Assembly (NCBI RefSeq): GCF_011947225.1
Contig: NZ_JAATVW010000018.1
Span: forward strand, 1-64,000
DNA length: 64,000 nt
Source of the DNA: Planosporangium flavigriseum
GTDB lineage: Bacteria; Actinomycetota; Actinomycetes; Mycobacteriales; Micromonosporaceae
Direction of reading: 5' to 3'
Shown here: piece by piece, positions 62,040-64,000 of the stretch
How positions within the stretch are numbered: position 1 is the first letter of the stretch
Layout of the letters: every line of letters starts with the position of its first letter
The notes under the pieces: model-generated
The model's input: only the letters and a program-made list of their open reading frames with translations
Databases searched by the model: none
Told to the model about the DNA's origin: nothing
Program-made: the position numbers and the translations under genes

Positions 62040-62864
62040 CTACGGCAGCCGAGCCACTCCGACCAGGCCCGGCACCCGGTACGCCTGTGCGCCCGGCACC
62101 CCTTCGGGCCGCCACAGCGACGGCGGGACCAGCCCGGGCTCGACCAACTCCCAGCCCTCGAACAGCCGGGCGATCTCCTGCGGGCCACGCATGAAAGCGG
62201 TGTGGGACTCCCGCAGGTGCTGCTCGAGTTGCTCCGTGTCGAGCCCGGGCTGCGGGCTCACATGCGAGATCACCAGGTAGCTACCCGGCGCGAGCGCCTC
62301 GGCGAACGTGCCGATGATCCCGCCCGGATCGTCGGCATCGGGCAGGAAGTGCAGGACGGCCAGCAACAACAGACCGACGGGGCGGGAGAAGTCGATCGTG
62401 GACCTCACGGTCTCGGAGGTGAGGATGGCCTTCGGGTCGCGTACATCGGCCTGCAGCACCGCGCTGCGCGCGTTACCGGTCAGGAGCGCCCGGCTGTGCG
62501 CGACGGCCACCGGATCGTTGTCGACGTAGACCACCCTCGCCTCCGGGCAGGCCCGCGCCGCCACCTCGTGGGTGGGCTCCTGGGTCGGGATTCCCGCGCC
62601 GACATCGAGAAACTGGGTCACGCCGTGAGACGTCAGGTACTGGACGGCGCGGCCCAGGAAGGCCCGGTTGCTCCGGGCCCCGTACGGAAGCTCGGGCGCT
62701 GCCGCGATGGCCCGGTCAGCGAAGTCGCGGTCGACGGCGAGGTTGTGGGTGCCGCCGAGGAAGTAGTCGTAAATCCGCGCCGGGCTAGGCCGGGTCAAAT
62801 CGATATCTACAGGGGCCCAACCTGGTCGCTCCACCGCGCTACGCTCTCCCCTGGTCGCTGTCAT
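62040..62864 (-). CDS. DUF574 SAM-dependent methyltransferase
   Basis: A 274-residue protein from ATG 62864; the frame upstream is not coding. The DUF574 (Methyltransf_19) signature is clear: DLTRPSPARIYDYFLGGTHN, RSNRAFLGRAVQYLTSHGV, FLDVGAGIPTQEP (SAM motif), VYVDNDPVAVAHSRALL. This family is greatly expanded in actinomycetes; substrates are unknown. It is divergent from the pseudokinase gene. Confidence 0.92.
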   Translation of the reverse strand: MTATRGERSAVERPGWAPVDIDLTRPSPARIYDYFLGGTHNLAVDRDFADRAIAAAPELPYGARSNRAFLGRAVQYLTSHGVTQFLDVGAGIPTQEPTHEVAARACPEARVVYVDNDPVAVAHSRALLTGNARSAVLQADVRDPKAILTSETVRSTIDFSRPVGLLLLAVLHFLPDADDPGGIIGTFAEALAPGSYLVISHVSPQPGLDTEQLEQHLRESHTAFMRGPQEIARLFEGWELVEPGLVPPSLWRPEGVPGAQAYRVPGLVGVARLP

Positions 62865-62963
62865 CGTGAGGACCCACCGAGAATACGGGGTAGGCACCGG
62901 TCCGCGATCACATAGTCCCGCCAATGGGTGATCGCGACGGTGCCGGAGCCGAGAGGGGCTGGA

Positions 62964-64000
62964 TTGCCCAGCCAGACAGACACCGTCGCGGACCACACCG
63001 ACGCTGGTCAGCCGCTGAGGGCGAACGGGCCGCTGGGCCCAGCCCAGTTCGTACCGATCGCTATCCGCCTCACCAAAGCGCTTGCCGATTGGCATCGGTT
63101 CCGCGGGCCGCACGGGGCGCTCTGCCCGAACGCGTTCCGGGTCGGCAGCGGCGGAGAGATCCACCTCGAAGGTCTCTCCGGCGCGCCGGAGATGTACGCG
63201 GCGCCGGAACAGACCGGACGGCTGGAGCGCGGCGTCGACGAGCGTACGGACCTGTACGCCCTCGGCGTCCTGTTCTACCAACTGCTCAGCGGTCGGCCCC
63301 CGTTGGCGGCGGCCACTCCCGCGCAGTGGCGGCGCTGCCACCTTTCCGAGCGCCCAGCGCCGCTACGTGAGCTCCCCTCGACGCTGGACGAGATCGTCGC
63401 GGTACTGCTGGCGAAATCGCCGGACGACCGGTACCAGACGGCTCGCGGCCTCGTCGCCGACCTGGAACGCTGCCGCGCGACGCTGGCCGCCGGCGGGGTG
63501 GCGACCCCGCTGCCGCTCCGTACCCGCGACCGGACCGACCGGCTGACGTTCAGCGGTCGGTTGTACGGGCGGGAGCGACAGCTCACCCGCCTGCAGGCCG
63601 CGTACGACCGGCTGGCGGCCGGCGGCACGGCCGAAGTGGTGGCGGTGACCGGCGATCCCGGCCTGGGCCGGTGGGCGGCTGTCACGGGCTTCGCCGATTC
63701 TGTGGTAACCGGCGGCGGGCGCACCGTCCGGGCCGTGTGCGCCCGCGACGACGCCGGACCGTACGCGGCAATGGCCCGCCTCTTCACCGATCTCGCCGCG
63801 CAACTGGCCGACGCGCCGCCCGAGCAGCGCGCCCGGATCTCCGACGCCGTCGGGGCGTGCGGCGCGCCCCTCACCGAACTGTCCCCCGCGCTGCGCGTCG
63901 TGCTCGGCGAGCGGCCGCCGTCCGCCGGCTCGGCGGCCACCGCGCGTCACCGTATCCAACTGGCCGCCAGACGCCTCCTGGGTGCGGTGACCTGGCCGGG
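62964..64000 (+). CDS. pseudokinase / AAA-type ATPase multidomain protein (3' end outside window)
   Basis: An open frame runs from TTG 62964 (gagagggg upstream; GTG 62940 is in frame) to the window edge, at least 345 codons. Residues about 20-175 match the C-lobe of a Ser/Thr kinase (MYAAPEQTGRLERGVDERTD, LYALGVLFYQLLSGRPPLA), but the catalytic loop HxDxKxxN is HGALCPN and DFG is absent, and most of the N-lobe is missing. Residues about 193 onward begin an AAA/NB-ARC-like ATPase (FSGRLYGRERQLTRLQAAYD), where Walker A reads GDPGLGRWA with no GK(S/T). The layout copies kinase-ATPase-GAF-histidine kinase hybrids, so a sensor kinase may follow beyond the edge. Confidence 0.7.
   Translation, partial: MPSQTDTVADHTDAGQPLRANGPLGPAQFVPIAIRLTKALADWHRFRGPHGALCPNAFRVGSGGEIHLEGLSGAPEMYAAPEQTGRLERGVDERTDLYALGVLFYQLLSGRPPLAAATPAQWRRCHLSERPAPLRELPSTLDEIVAVLLAKSPDDRYQTARGLVADLERCRATLAAGGVATPLPLRTRDRTDRLTFSGRLYGRERQLTRLQAAYDRLAAGGTAEVVAVTGDPGLGRWAAVTGFADSVVTGGGRTVRAVCARDDAGPYAAMARLFTDLAAQLADAPPEQRARISDAVGACGAPLTELSPALRVVLGERPPSAGSAATARHRIQLAARRLLGAVTWP

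Overview
The window is high-GC actinobacterial DNA, most likely from a member of the Micromonosporaceae. This is an inference from very GC-rich third codon positions, frequent GTG/TTG starts, several apparently leaderless genes, bldC, valine dehydrogenase, a DUF3073 protein, and the split purS-purQ-purL and purF-purM arrangements. No rRNA, CRISPR array or complete insertion sequence was seen. Three tRNAs are present: Arg-ACG, Ser-GCT and Ser-TGA.

Layout. 1-6.1 kb: a secreted beta-helix/PKD/FG-GAP protein that runs off the left edge, then two decayed tyrosine-integrase elements stacked at the 3' end of tRNA-Arg and marked by a 43-bp direct repeat. 6.4-17.2 kb: an EcsC-like protein, a CPBP protease, a PPOX-fold protein divergent from flavohemoglobin, an XRE-HTH/peptide-deformylase fusion, an iron-box-controlled FhuF-like reductase with a coupled leader ORF, a MEDS-STAS/MEDS-ATPase partner-switch pair, and a large membrane protein. 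17.3-22.2 kb: an accessory patch with a DUF2267/pterin-dehydratase-like fusion, a protein of nine 19-residue repeats, an Ala-rich helical protein, an HTH protein with about 22 twelve-residue MgtE_N-like repeats, and remnants of GGDEF, STAS and kinase genes. 22.5-31.5 kb: STAS, DedA, maleylacetate reductase, quinone oxidoreductase, soxR with a perfect 30-bp palindrome and a divergent micro-ORF, a class A beta-lactamase-like hydrolase, bldC and vdh.

31.8-48 kb is largely housekeeping: DUF3073, a two-gene radical-SAM/precursor-peptide RiPP locus, then purM-purF-sterol carrier-like and, further on, purL-purQ-purS and purB, with a cell-surface Gly/Tyr/Gln-rich protein and a trypsin-like protease between them. 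45.7-49.3 kb carries thiolase divergent from fabG4-htdX around a perfect palindrome, the same order as fadA2/fabG4/htdX in Mycobacterium tuberculosis. 49.3-54.2 kb is accessory: an EspC-like/WXG-cysteine-peptidase/possible immunity operon, a vapBC pair whose toxin is broken by one extra C, a second toxin-antitoxin remnant, a GntR regulator divergent from two small coupled genes, and a chagasin-like inhibitor. 54.3-64 kb: oligopeptidase B, a kinase-methyltransferase pair, threonine dehydratase, DUF1360, a chemoreceptor, an orphan RCK_C domain, a DUF574 methyltransferase, and a pseudokinase/ATPase that runs off the right edge.

The most promising under-described items are the cyclophane-type RiPP locus (32.2-33.5 kb), the repeat-protein patch (17.3-21.8 kb), the HTH-deformylase fusion (10.8-12.4 kb), the WXG-peptidase operon (49.4-51.6 kb) and the SoxR-linked micro-ORF (27.5 kb). 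Long, nearly perfect hairpins recur at gene ends throughout.
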